A DNA stretch of 64,000 nucleotides from Hyphomicrobiales bacterium (lineage in GTDB: Bacteria; Pseudomonadota; Alphaproteobacteria; Rhizobiales; Rhizobiaceae): positions 62,001 through 126,000 of the forward strand of contig UBXV01000042.1 in assembly GCA_900469625.1 (NCBI GenBank), in the 5' to 3' direction. A model generated the notes under the pieces. It was given only the letters and a program-made list of their open reading frames with translations, was not told the origin of the DNA and made no database searches. Positions 1 to 9,600 of this stretch are shown piece by piece. The translations under genes and the position numbers were made by a program. How positions within the stretch are numbered: position 1 is the stretch's first letter; each line of letters starts with the position of its first letter.

Positions 1-159
1 GAAATGGACCGCCTCGTCATCCTGGAAGCCGGCCGGATCGTCGAAACCGGATCGCATGCCGATCTCGTGGCCAAGGGTGGACTTTATGCCGACCTCTGGT
101 CGCGCCAGTCCGGCGGTTTCATCGCCGACGACACGGAAAAGGAAGAAGCTGCGGAGTGA
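1..159 (+). CDS. ABC transporter ATP-binding/permease protein, 3' end only
   Basis: Only the last 52 codons are present; the rest lies upstream of the window. The visible part is the very C-terminus of an ABC ATPase domain ([18 protein letters not shown]) and a tail ending [12 protein letters not shown] plus an acidic end. The next gene ends with almost the same sequence. This suggests two paralogous half-transporters, probably a heterodimeric exporter of the MsbA/lipid-A-exporter-like type. The next start lies about 115 bp downstream, so the two are probably co-transcribed. The substrate cannot be inferred. Confidence 0.85.
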   Translation, partial: EMDRLVILEAGRIVETGSHADLVAKGGLYADLWSRQSGGFIADDTEKEEAAE

Positions 160-275
160 TCCGCAGCTGCCCCGCCCATGCTCGTGGCGGGGCCATCCCT
201 TGACCTAACGTATTTGTAATGCGGCCGGAGGCGAAAACCGATTGCCGTTGGCGCCCAAGCGCCTATATCGGAAGC

Positions 276-2141
276 ATGCTCAGCGCCATCGTCAGTATAT
301 TCGAGAGTTGGATCAGGCCGTTTGCGCCGCGCGAGCGACTGCAGCCGCCGAAATCCCTGTGGGGCTTTGCCTGGTTCTATGCCCGTCAGGCCAAGGGGCC
401 GTTTCTGGCGATGGCCATCCTCGGCGGTCTCGTCGCCATGCTGGAGGCCGGGCTCTTCTATTTCGTCGGGCGCCTCGTCGATGTTCTAGATACCGTCAAG
501 CCGGAGGCGGGCTGGAGCGGGCTGATCGCCGCCAATGGTCCGGAGCTGCTGTTCATGCTGCTGACCGTGCTGGTGTTTCGCTTCGTGGCGGTGTCACTGG
601 CGGCGCTGGTCGAGGAACAGGCAATCACCACCGGCTTTCTCAATCTGGTGCGCTGGCAGACCTATACCCACGTCGCGCGGCAATCGCTGTCGTTCTTCCA
701 GAACGATTTTTCCGGCCGAATCGTGACCAAGGTCTGGTCCGGAGCGCAGGCGACAAGCGACCTGATCGTGTCGCTGCTGCAGGTCGTCTGGTTCATCGTC
801 ATCTACACCGCCTCGACCATGGCGTTGGTCGCTCAGCTCGACTGGCGGCTGGCGGCCATGGTGGCGTTCTGGATCGTCGTCTTTCTCGCGCTGGCGCGCT
901 ACTTCGTTCCGCGCATCCGCAAGCATGCCCGCGAAACGGCCGAGATGGCCTCGATGCTGAACGGGCGGATGGTGGACGCCTATTCCAATATCCAGACACT
1001 GAAACTGTTTGGGCGCGACGACGAGAACGATCGCTACATCCGCGCCGGCTTCGACCGCTTCCAGAAAGCCGTTATCCCCTTCACGCGGCTCTTGACGGCC
1101 GTGCGCGCCTCGCTTGCGCTGCTTTCGGGCATGATGATCGCGGCGATCGCGATCTATTCCATCCACCTTTGGCTCGGCGGTGCGATCAGTGCGGGCGCCG
1201 TTGCGTTCACGCTGGCGCTGGTGCTTAGGCTCAACATGCTGCTTGGCCGCATGATGACGCAGTTCAACTCGATCATGCGCAATATCGGCACGATCCAGAA
1301 TTCGGCCGAACTGGTCTCACAGCCGATCGGCCTCGTCGACCAGCCCGGTGCCAAGGCGCTTTCGGTGCGCGAGCCGGAGATCCGTTTCGAGCATGTGAAG
1401 TTTCATTATGGCAAGGGCGCTGGCGTCATCGACGACTTTACGCTTGTGGTGCGTCCGGGCGAGAAAGTCGGCATCGTCGGACGTTCTGGTGCCGGCAAGT
1501 CGACACTCGTCAACCTGCTCCTGCGCTTCTACGACCTCGAAGGCGGGCGCATCCTCATCGACGGCCAGGACATTGCCATGGTCAGCCAGGAATCGCTGCG
1601 CGCCCAGGTCGGCATGGTCAGCCAGGACACGTCGCTGCTCCACCGCTCCATTCGCGACAACATCCTCTTCGGCCAGCCGGATGCGAGCGAGGCGCAGTTG
1701 ATCACTGCGGCGGAGAAGGCGGAAGCCTATGAGTTCATCCTCGGGCTGCAGGACCAGCGCGGCGCCAGGAGCTTCGATGCCCATGTCGGCGAACGCGGCG
1801 TCAAGCTTTCCGGTGGCCAGCGGCAGCGAATCGCCATTGCTCGCGTCATGCTCAAGGATGCGCCGATCCTCGTCCTCGACGAGGCGACGTCGGCGCTCGA
1901 TTCCGAGGTTGAGGCCGCGATCCAGTCCAATCTCGACCGGCTGATGCAAGGCAAGACCGTGCTTGCGATCGCGCACCGGTTGTCGACGATCGCCGCGCTC
2001 GACCGTCTCGTCGTCATGGACAAGGGACGCATCGTTGAGGACGGAACCCATGCCGAACTGATCGCACGGGGCGGGCTTTATGCCGACCTCTGGTCGCGGC
2101 AATCGGGCGGGTTTCTGGCGCGCGAAGAAGCGGCGGAGTAG
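276..2141 (+). CDS. ABC exporter half-transporter (fused permease and ATPase)
   Basis: This is a 621-residue type IV ABC exporter half: an N-terminal six-helix membrane domain (roughly residues 30-330) followed by a nucleotide-binding domain. The NBD shows Walker A GRSGAGKST (about residue 401), the signature LSGGQRQR (about 511), Walker B ILVLDE (about 530) and the H-loop AIAHRLS. It probably pairs with the product of the preceding gene, which shares its C-terminal sequence. I place the start at 276 (MLSAIVSIFESW) because the preceding in-frame ATG at 219 would add a polar stretch unlike a membrane-domain lead. Neither start has a strong ribosome site. Multidrug or lipid export is plausible; the substrate is unknown. 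Confidence 0.9.
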   Translation: MLSAIVSIFESWIRPFAPRERLQPPKSLWGFAWFYARQAKGPFLAMAILGGLVAMLEAGLFYFVGRLVDVLDTVKPEAGWSGLIAANGPELLFMLLTVLVFRFVAVSLAALVEEQAITTGFLNLVRWQTYTHVARQSLSFFQNDFSGRIVTKVWSGAQATSDLIVSLLQVVWFIVIYTASTMALVAQLDWRLAAMVAFWIVVFLALARYFVPRIRKHARETAEMASMLNGRMVDAYSNIQTLKLFGRDDENDRYIRAGFDRFQKAVIPFTRLLTAVRASLALLSGMMIAAIAIYSIHLWLGGAISAGAVAFTLALVLRLNMLLGRMMTQFNSIMRNIGTIQNSAELVSQPIGLVDQPGAKALSVREPEIRFEHVKFHYGKGAGVIDDFTLVVRPGEKVGIVGRSGAGKSTLVNLLLRFYDLEGGRILIDGQDIAMVSQESLRAQVGMVSQDTSLLHRSIRDNILFGQPDASEAQLITAAEKAEAYEFILGLQDQRGARSFDAHVGERGVKLSGGQRQRIAIARVMLKDAPILVLDEATSALDSEVEAAIQSNLDRLMQGKTVLAIAHRLSTIAALDRLVVMDKGRIVEDGTHAELIARGGLYADLWSRQSGGFLAREEAAE

Positions 2142-2493
2142 GGCCACCCTCTCGCTATTTCAAGATGGCTCGACGGCCATAATGCCAACCGTCAAGTCCT
2201 TGTGCCAATTGGCCGCGCTTTTCCCCGCGACAATCTGCCCACCCGCCCTTGTCAAGGCTGGACATAATTTGCGATCAAGCATAGAACGCGCCGGATTGAC
2301 GGGGAATCTGCGAGCCGTGCGCGCGCAGAAGTTTACGGATTCTGGCGCTGAAAACGTGTTTGCAACGGTAAACACGCGAAAGTGTCAGCACTTTGATTGG
2401 GCGTGTTTCCTTGACCTAGGTCAAACCGCAAGGGCAGGGATCTCGCTGGGCGGATGCGGTTTCCGCAACATTGCGTGAGAGGATGGTTTAGCC
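2142..2493. other. Intergenic region, promoter of the bc1 operon
   Basis: These 352 bases hold no credible gene. The only clear elements are the perfect palindrome at 2411-2424 and a GAGAGGA ribosome site just before the fbcF GTG start. I see no strong terminator for the ABC gene. Confidence 0.6.
2411..2424. promoter_or_regulatory. FNR/FixK-type box (TTGA-N6-TCAA)
   Basis: A perfect 14-bp palindrome, TTGACCTAGGTCAA, lies about 70 bp before the fbcF start. It fits the TTGA-N6-TCAA pattern recognised by FNR/FixK/FnrN regulators. Oxygen-responsive control of the bc1 complex is a reasonable inference, but binding is not shown. I could not identify a convincing -10 element at the spacing expected for class II activation. 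Confidence 0.45.
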
Positions 2494-3072
2494 GTGAGCG
2501 AACACGACATTTCAAGCGAGACCTCGGGCGAGCCCACTCGCCGCGATTTCCTTTACCTGGCCACCGGCATGGCAGGCGTCGTTGGCGCCGGCGCTGTTGC
2601 TTGGCCATTCATCGACCAGATGCGTCCGGATGCCTCGACGCTGGCGCTCGCCTCGATCGAGGTCGACGTATCGAGCCTGCAGGCGGGCATGTCGCTGACG
2701 GCCAAATGGCGCGGCAAGCCGATCTTCATCCGCAACCGCACCGACAAGGAAGTGGAAGAGGCCAAGGCGGTCGCTCTTGCGGACCTCAAGGACCCGGTTG
2801 CGCGCAATGCCAACCTTCCGACCGACGCACAGGCGAACGATCTCGATCGCTCGGCCGGCGAAGGCAAGGAAAACTGGATCGTCATGGTCGGCTCCTGTAC
2901 CCACCTCGGCTGCGTGCCGCTCGGTCAGGCCGGTGATTTCGGTGGCTGGTTCTGTCCCTGCCATGGTTCGCACTACGATACGGCTGGCCGAATCCGTAAA
3001 GGTCCGGCGCCGGAAAACCTCCCCGTGCCGACCTTCTCGTTCGTTTCCGACACAGTTATCAAGATCGGTTGA
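2494..3072 (+). CDS. petA (fbcF): Cytochrome bc1 complex Rieske iron-sulfur subunit
   Basis: This 192-residue protein is the [2Fe-2S] subunit that passes electrons from ubiquinol to cytochrome c1. The N-terminus has a twin-arginine motif (TRRDF) and one hydrophobic anchor (about residues 19-40). The two Rieske cluster motifs are clear: CTHLGC and CPCHGS, each giving one Cys and one His ligand. Translation starts at GTG 2494, supported by GAGAGGA 10 bp upstream. It is the first gene of a three-gene operon, with petB 14 bp downstream. Confidence 0.97.
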   Translation: MSEHDISSETSGEPTRRDFLYLATGMAGVVGAGAVAWPFIDQMRPDASTLALASIEVDVSSLQAGMSLTAKWRGKPIFIRNRTDKEVEEAKAVALADLKDPVARNANLPTDAQANDLDRSAGEGKENWIVMVGSCTHLGCVPLGQAGDFGGWFCPCHGSHYDTAGRIRKGPAPENLPVPTFSFVSDTVIKIG

Positions 3073-3086
3073 GGGGACTACTGATA

Positions 3087-4367
3087 ATGAGTGCTGAACA
3101 TTCAACCTACACGCCAACGACTGGCATTGAGAAATGGGTTGATTCCCGTCTTCCGCTGCCGCGTATGATTCATGACAGCTTCATCAGCTATCCGGTTCCC
3201 CGGAACCTGAACTACGCATACACCTTTGGCGCCATGCTTTCCGTCATGCTGGTCGTGCAGATCCTGACCGGTATCGTGCTCGCCATGCACTATGCCGCCG
3301 ACACGACCGTTGCGTTCAACTCGGTCGAAAAGATCATGCGCGACGTCAACCATGGTTGGCTGCTGCGTTACATGCATGCCAACGGCGCGTCTTTCTTCTT
3401 CATCGCCGTCTACCTGCACATTGCCCGCGGCCTCTATTACGGCTCGTACAAGGCACCGCGCGAAATCCTCTGGATCCTCGGCGTGGTCATCTACCTCCTG
3501 ATGATGGCTGCCGGCTTCATGGGCTACGTTCTGCCCTGGGGTCAGATGTCCTTCTGGGGCGCGACCGTTATCACCGGCTTCTTCTCAGCCTTCCCGCTGG
3601 TGGGCGAGTGGATCCAGCAGTTCCTGCTTGGCGGCTTTGCCGTCGACCAGCCGACGCTGAACCGCTTCTTCTCGCTGCATTACCTGCTGCCCTTCATGAT
3701 TGCCGGCGTCGTCGTGCTTCACGTCTGGGCCCTGCACGTCACCGGTCAGACCAACCCGACCGGCGTCGAAGTGAAGTCGAAGACCGATACCGTTCCCTTC
3801 ACGCCCTACGCGACGCTGAAGGATGCACTCGGCGTTTCGATCTTCCTTCTGGTCTACGCGTGGTTCGTCTTCTACCAGCCGAACTTCCTCGGCCATCCGG
3901 ACAACTACATTCCGGCTGACGCGCTGAAGACGCCTGCTCACATCGTTCCCGAATGGTACTACCTGCCGTTCTACGCGATGCTGCGCGCCATCACCTTCAA
4001 TGTCGGCCCGATCGACTCCAAGCTCGGCGGCGTTCTGGTGATGTTCGGCTCGATCATCATCCTGTTCTTCCTGCCCTGGCTCGACACCTCCAAGGTCCGC
4101 TCGGCGGTCTACCGTCCGTGGTACAAGCTTTTCTTCTGGATCTTCGTGGTCAACGCCATCCTGCTCGGCTGGCTTGGTTCGCGCCCGGCAGAAGGCCTGT
4201 ACGTTGTCATGTCGCAGATCGGCACGCTGTACTACTTCGGCTTCTTCCTCGTCATCATGCCGGTTCTCGGCCTGATCGAAACGCCGAAGCGCATTCCGAA
4301 CTCCATCACCGAAGCGGTCTTGGAAAAGAAGAATGCAAAGGCGCAGCCAGCCACCGCACGTGCCTGA
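3087..4367 (+). CDS. petB (fbcB): Cytochrome bc1 complex cytochrome b subunit
   Basis: The product is a 426-residue multi-helix cytochrome b that carries hemes bL and bH and the Qo and Qi sites. The four-helix heme core shows paired histidines ([10 protein letters not shown]...YLHIARG and SLHYLLPF...LHVWALH). The Qo motif PEWY appears as [12 protein letters not shown]. The start at 3087 is set by GAGGGGAC at 3071-3078; an in-frame TTG at 3069 would lie before that ribosome site. This is the full-length form with N- and C-terminal domains fused, as in purple bacteria and rhizobia. Confidence 0.97.
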   Translation: MSAEHSTYTPTTGIEKWVDSRLPLPRMIHDSFISYPVPRNLNYAYTFGAMLSVMLVVQILTGIVLAMHYAADTTVAFNSVEKIMRDVNHGWLLRYMHANGASFFFIAVYLHIARGLYYGSYKAPREILWILGVVIYLLMMAAGFMGYVLPWGQMSFWGATVITGFFSAFPLVGEWIQQFLLGGFAVDQPTLNRFFSLHYLLPFMIAGVVVLHVWALHVTGQTNPTGVEVKSKTDTVPFTPYATLKDALGVSIFLLVYAWFVFYQPNFLGHPDNYIPADALKTPAHIVPEWYYLPFYAMLRAITFNVGPIDSKLGGVLVMFGSIIILFFLPWLDTSKVRSAVYRPWYKLFFWIFVVNAILLGWLGSRPAEGLYVVMSQIGTLYYFGFFLVIMPVLGLIETPKRIPNSITEAVLEKKNAKAQPATARA

Positions 4368-4399
4368 TCAGAACAGCGATTGATAAGGAACCCACAACA

Positions 4400-5269
4400 A
4401 TGAAAAAGCTTGTAACAGGCATTCTGTCACTTGCTGTCGTCGCTGGCCTCGGTCTCGGAGCGGCTGCCGCCGAAGAGGCGAAGGGCGGCGAGGAGCATGG
4501 CGGCGGTACGCCCCACTATCCGATCCACAAGCCGGAGCAGCAGGACTGGTCGTTCGCCGGCCCGTTCGGCAACTACGACAAGGGCCAGCTGCAGCGCGGC
4601 CTGAAGGTCTACACCGAAGTCTGTTCGGCCTGCCACTCGATGAACCTGGTGGCATTCCGCACGCTCACGGGCCTTGGCTATTCGGACGCTCAGGTGAAGG
4701 CATTCGCCGCGAACTACGAAGTGCAGGACGGCCCGAACGCTGACGGCGAAATGTACACCCGCAAGGCCGTGCCTTCGGATCACTTCCCGTCGCCTTACCC
4801 GAACAAGGAAGCCGCCGCCGCCTCCAACAACGGGGCAGCACCGCCGGACTTCTCGCTGATCGCCAAGGCGCGCGGCATCGAACGCGGCTTCCCGCAGTTC
4901 GTCTTCGATATGTTCTGGCCCTACCAGGAAGGTGGTCCGGACTATATCCACGCGCTTCTGACGGGATACCAGGAGCCGCCGGAAGGCGTCCAGATCTCCG
5001 AGGGCACCCACTACAACCCGTACTTCGCCAACGCTTCGGCGCTGGCGATGGCTCAGCCGATCTCCGCCGACCAGGTCACCTATGACGATGGTACGCCGCA
5101 GACGGTCGACCAGTACTCCAAGGACGTTTCGGCCTTCCTGATGTGGGCAGCCGAGCCGCACCTCGAAGAGCGCAAGCGCACCGGCTTCATGGTCATGGTG
5201 TTCCTGCTGATCTTCACCGGTCTGGTCTACCTGACCAAGAAGTCGGTCTACGCCAACAAGGAACATTGA
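4400..5269 (+). CDS. petC (fbcC): Cytochrome c1
   Basis: This 289-residue heme protein of the bc1 complex accepts electrons from the Rieske centre and donates to cytochrome c. It has a cleavable signal peptide (MKKLVTGILSLAVVAGLGLG, then AAAAE) and the heme attachment motif CSACHS. A single C-terminal membrane helix is visible (VMVFLLIFTGLVYL). It lies 32 bp after petB and is followed by a strong terminator at 5306, so it closes the operon. In some relatives cytochrome b and c1 are one fused polyprotein; here they are separate genes. Confidence 0.96.
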   Translation: MKKLVTGILSLAVVAGLGLGAAAAEEAKGGEEHGGGTPHYPIHKPEQQDWSFAGPFGNYDKGQLQRGLKVYTEVCSACHSMNLVAFRTLTGLGYSDAQVKAFAANYEVQDGPNADGEMYTRKAVPSDHFPSPYPNKEAAAASNNGAAPPDFSLIAKARGIERGFPQFVFDMFWPYQEGGPDYIHALLTGYQEPPEGVQISEGTHYNPYFANASALAMAQPISADQVTYDDGTPQTVDQYSKDVSAFLMWAAEPHLEERKRTGFMVMVFLLIFTGLVYLTKKSVYANKEH

Positions 5270-5305
5270 TCGCCAGCCGCTCAGGCCGGCTCGATCGAAG
5301 TTTGA

Positions 5306-5337
5306 AAGGGCCCCGGTTCATCCGGGGCCTTTTTTTG
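5306..5337 (+). terminator. Rho-independent terminator of petABC
   Basis: A GC-rich stem (GGCCCCGG/CCGGGGCC, short TTCAT loop) is followed by a run of seven T residues. It ends the bc1 operon. Confidence 0.9.
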
Positions 5338-5340
5338 TTG

Positions 5341-6591
5341 GATGTGCCCGTGCATAGGCGGTCGCTGCGGCCAGCTTCCGTCGCTGTCGGACAGAGGCGA
5401 TGGCAATGAGATGGAACAGGGTCGCGCCCCGCACGGAGGGCCGCAGAGCCTTTCCGAATGGAATATGCATGCAGAGACGCGCCATCGCTCAATCCCGGCC
5501 ATTCCCGTCAGGAAACTGCTTTGCACGTCTGCCGGCGGCACTTCAAACGGGAACACTTTGTCTGGAAGTCGCAACAACCTCTCAGGTAAACGGCTGGCCA
5601 CCATGGCGCCAACGTCGTGCCGTCTGAATTGGTGTCCATCGTCTGCGACGGGGTGGGGCTCAGCAGTTTACCGGGCATGCGCACGCTGCATCGCCCGGCC
5701 TTGCAGGCCAAGTAGCCTGTTTTGGCGCAGATTGGCTGGGGCGCCAATTCGCATTGGATGGCTTCCGGATGTCTCTCGGCGAGCACGTGCAGCGCCTCGA
5801 AGCCCGGCAACGGTAATGTGCTGGATATCCCGTGGACGATGCCTCGTTTCATGGGGACGAATTGCACCACCAGGCAGACCGCCGCGCTTGCCTTTGGCTT
5901 CTTCCAATCCTGGCGCTCTGCGGGAGGTCGTCTGCCCGGCTGCGACGAATGTAACGGTTTCGAAAGCCGTTATCACTCGGCGACGAGGATGCGCTATCCA
6001 ATATGGGATTTGTGCGCTCGAGCGATACTGGGGGCAGGTGACGCCGTTGCTGGATCAGGTCCGCGAATTGCCGGCGGGAACGCTTGTCGCAAGCTGGTCC
6101 GTCAGGGACTGATCCGGCGATCCCAACTTTGTCATGGGTCGCGAAGGTGACGAGTGGGCCGTGTGCGTCGTCGGGCAAGGATAACGACTTTGCCTATTGC
6201 CCGCGTCGTGGGTTACGCACCAATAGTGCAAATTTCGGCTGGGCGGGCGTCGCAGCTCGCGTCAATGCGGTCGCGGTACCTGCCACTTGCCCGATACGGA
6301 TCACGCCGGCACACACGCCGTGTCGTGCGAGACGGGACGTGGCTGGCAAGGGGACACGCCAATGGCTGTCGGCGGTTCAGCCACATCTGCCGCAATCCGT
6401 CACGGCCAGCCGTGATTTGCATGACCATGATCCCGATGTCGGGAACGCCCATCGCGCATGTGGTATTCAGATAGCGTGAGGTATCCAGGTAAGTTGCTGA
6501 TCCGCATCGGCTTCGCACGAAGTTGCGGCACGCCCAAGCCGGAGCAAAACTCGCCGTATGGTCGAACGTGGACTGTGGCGCGCATACGAAA
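5341..6591. other. 1.25-kb interval without a supportable gene
   Basis: Open frames exist on both strands, but none has a family signature, a good ribosome site or a plausible residue composition; they are rich in Arg, Cys, Ser and Pro. The interval lies between two terminators (5306 and 6592). A stretch on the minus strand around 5770-5830 (reading PLPGFEALHVLAERHPEA) looks more protein-like but is not extended on either side without shifts. It may be a decayed gene or non-coding DNA. Confidence 0.5.
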
Positions 6592-6618
6592 ACGGCCCCA
6601 CCTTGAAGGTGGGGCCGT
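6592..6618 (-). terminator. Rho-independent terminator of the giant polar-protein gene
   Basis: A perfect 12-13-bp inverted repeat (ACGGCCCCACCTT/AAGGTGGGGCCGT) with a minimal loop is followed, on the minus strand, by TTTTC. It sits 25 bp beyond the stop codon of the large minus-strand gene. Confidence 0.85.
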
Positions 6619-6642
6619 CTGATCTTTACCGATGGTGCTTCC

Positions 6643-9600
6643 TTAGTTGAAGCGGCCGGCCGCGTGGGCGAGCATCGTGTAGACCTTGCCCGTGTCCGAG
6701 GTGAGGTAGGTCTGAGTGATGCGCTTGTCCGGGTCGTTGCGCGCAACGTCGGCGAGCAGCTTTTCGAAGTCGGCGATGTAGCGATCGACGGCGGTGCGGA
6801 ATTCCGGCTCGCGGTCGTACTTGCGCTTGATCTCGTCGAAGGTCTGCTGGCCCTTCAGCGTATAGAGCCTGCGGGTGAAGACGTCGCGTTCGCCGCGCTG
6901 GTAGCGGCGCCACAGGTCGACAGAGGCGTCATGGTCGATGGCGCGGGCGATATCGACCGACAGCGAGTTCAGCGATTCCACCACGTGGCGCGGGTTGCGG
7001 GTGTCGCCGCTGCGGGCAACCGGCTGACTTTCGGCCGGGCGCTGCGGAGCGGCGGCCGGTGCCTCCTCGCGTGAAGCGGCGCGCAGCAGGTCACGCATCC
7101 AGCCGCCGCCTTCGGCGACCTCGCTGGTAACGGCCTGCGTTGCCGGCTGAGCGCGGGTCGGCTGTACGGGGGCGGGCTGCTGAACCGTGGTTGCCTGTTC
7201 GATACCGAGGCTGCCGCGCAGCGCCGGAGCGGGTTCCTGGCGGCGCGGTTCTGCGACCGGCTGCTGGACCGCAGGACGAGCGACAGGTGCAGCCGCAACA
7301 GGGGCGGCTGCGACCGGCTGCTGGCGCAGCGGCTGTGCGACTTCGAGCTGCGTCGAGGACTTGCCGATGATATCCGACAATTCCTGCAGGGCCTTGATCT
7401 GCTCGGCCACGGCACGGCGCATGACAGCGGCGTTCTCCTTGGCTTCCTCGGGCAGGTCGAAGGCGCTGCGCTTCAGCTCTTCGCGGGTCATGTCGAGTTC
7501 CTTGCGGATCTCGCCAGCCGAGCGCCGGATATCGTCGGTCGCGCCGCTGAAGCGGCCGATGGCTTCGTCGATGGCGACACGCACGGCTTCGCGCAGCTGG
7601 GTTGCCACGCCGTCCGACTTCTTGCCGCTCTCGTTGAGCATGCGTTCGACGTCGGAAACCGAGGAGGCGACACTGCCGCGCAGGCGGGTTGCCACTTCCT
7701 TGGAGCGCTCTTCCGCATTGGCGAATGCGCCCTCGATCGACGCGTTCGCATCTTCGCCGACCTTGGCGATCGCCTGACGCAGTGCTTCGGACGCGCCGAG
7801 CGCACGGCCCTCGACCGCCGAAAGCGTCTTGTTGACGTCGGCAAACGACGTCTCGACGCCGGAGCGAAGGGTATCGGCAATCTGGCGCGAGCGGTCTTCG
7901 GCGCGCGAGAACACGGCTTCGACCGAGGCACCCGCTTCTTCGCCGGCCTGGGCCAGGGCATTGCGCATGGATTCGGCGGCTTCGGCTGCACGCTGTTCGG
8001 TGCTCGACAGCAGGCGGCCGACGTCTGAGAAGGACTGCTGGATGCCGCTGCGCAGGTTGCCGGCAACCAAACCAGAGCGCTCTTCGGCGCGCTGGAAGGC
8101 GCCATCCACGAAGCCCTCGAGCGCACGCATCGTGCGTTCGATTTCTTCCGAGCGCTGGACGAGACCGACCGACAGGGTGCGAAGCGCGTCCTGCCGTTCC
8201 TCGAGCGTGCTGACGAGGTTCGACTGGGCGGCGCCCAGGAGGTCAGACGCCTGGCCGAGCACCTTGGAGTGATCCTCGAAGCGACCGACGATGCCGCCTA
8301 TCTGCGACAGCGTGGAAGCGGAGATGTCCGAGAGCTTGTCGACCTTGCCTTCGATGAGGCGGGTGGACGTCGACAGCATGTCGGAGGCCTGGCGTGTGGT
8401 CTCCGAGAAGCGGGTGGCCGTAGCCTCCAGCCGCTGGTCCATGTCGCCGAGATTGTTGCTTGCCTGGTCGATGACGGTGGCAATTGCCGTGTTGTTGGCG
8501 GCGAGCTGGTCGATCAGGCCGAGCGCCGTCGACTGCAGACGGTTCTCGACCATCTTCATCGCCTTTGCCGTTTCTTCGGCGCGCAGCGAAATGGCGTTGA
8601 GCGTCTCGCCGGTGCGCTCGGTGATGGCGTTGACCAGGGCGGCATTCTCGGCGCGCAGGCGATCGGTGCTGTCCTGGGTGACGCTGGCGATGCGCTCGGC
8701 GGCTTCGCGGCCGGTCGCAGCGTACTGGTCGATCACAGGGCGTGCCTGCTCGTCGATGATGCGTGTGAGCTCCATCGAACGACCGGCGAGCATCGAGTTG
8801 AGTTCGCGGGTACGGTCGTCGAGCGTGGCGCGGATCGCTTCGCTGCGGGCTTCCAGCGCCTTCTCGGCGTCCGTGAGGCCCTGTTGAATATTCTGGGCGT
8901 GGCTCGCGACCTTGCCATGCGTCGCGGCAAGGCGAGCGGTGGCCGTGTCGGAGGCTTCGGCCACAGAGCGTGCTAGCTCCGCATGGCGTGCGGCTGTGGC
9001 TGCTGCCGTCTGCTCGATCGCATTGGCGAAGTCGGCGTTGCGGGACGCCAGCACGTTGGCGAAGTCCTGACCGGCCTTGGAAAGAAGGCCAGCAGAACGG
9101 GCCGCTTCCGCATCGAGCTCCTGTGCCGCGTCGCTGACAGCACCGCGAAGCGTGTCGACCAGACCCTGAGCCTTGCCCTCGATACGGGCGGCTTCGGCGT
9201 CAAGCTCCTGGGCGACATCGCCGACGGCGCCACGAAGATTGCTGACGAGGTCTGCCGTCTTGCCTTCGATGCGGCCGGTTTCGGCGTCGATCTCCTGCGT
9301 GACTTCGCTGACGGCGCCGCGAAGGCTGGTGACGAGGTCTGCCGTCTTGCCTTCAATACGGCCAGCTTCGGCATCGATCTCGTGCGTTACGTCGCTGACG
9401 GCGCCGCGCAGGCTGGTGACAAGCACCGCGGCCTTGCCTTCGATGGTCCGGTTGACGTTTTCAAGGCCGATGTTGAGAGCGCGGTCCATGGTGCCGAGCC
9501 GCTCTTCGATCCGGTCCGTGCCGGCATTGATGGCGCTGGAGATGCGGCTTGCCGCTTCCTCGCTGGCCCGGTCGATTTCGCCGGCACGCTCACCGAGGCT

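Noticed and set aside
5342-6112. A 256-codon plus-strand frame in the gene-free interval
   Set aside because: No ribosome site, no recognisable family, and an Arg/Cys/Ser/Pro/Trp-rich composition typical of non-coding high-GC DNA. It begins inside the terminator of petC.
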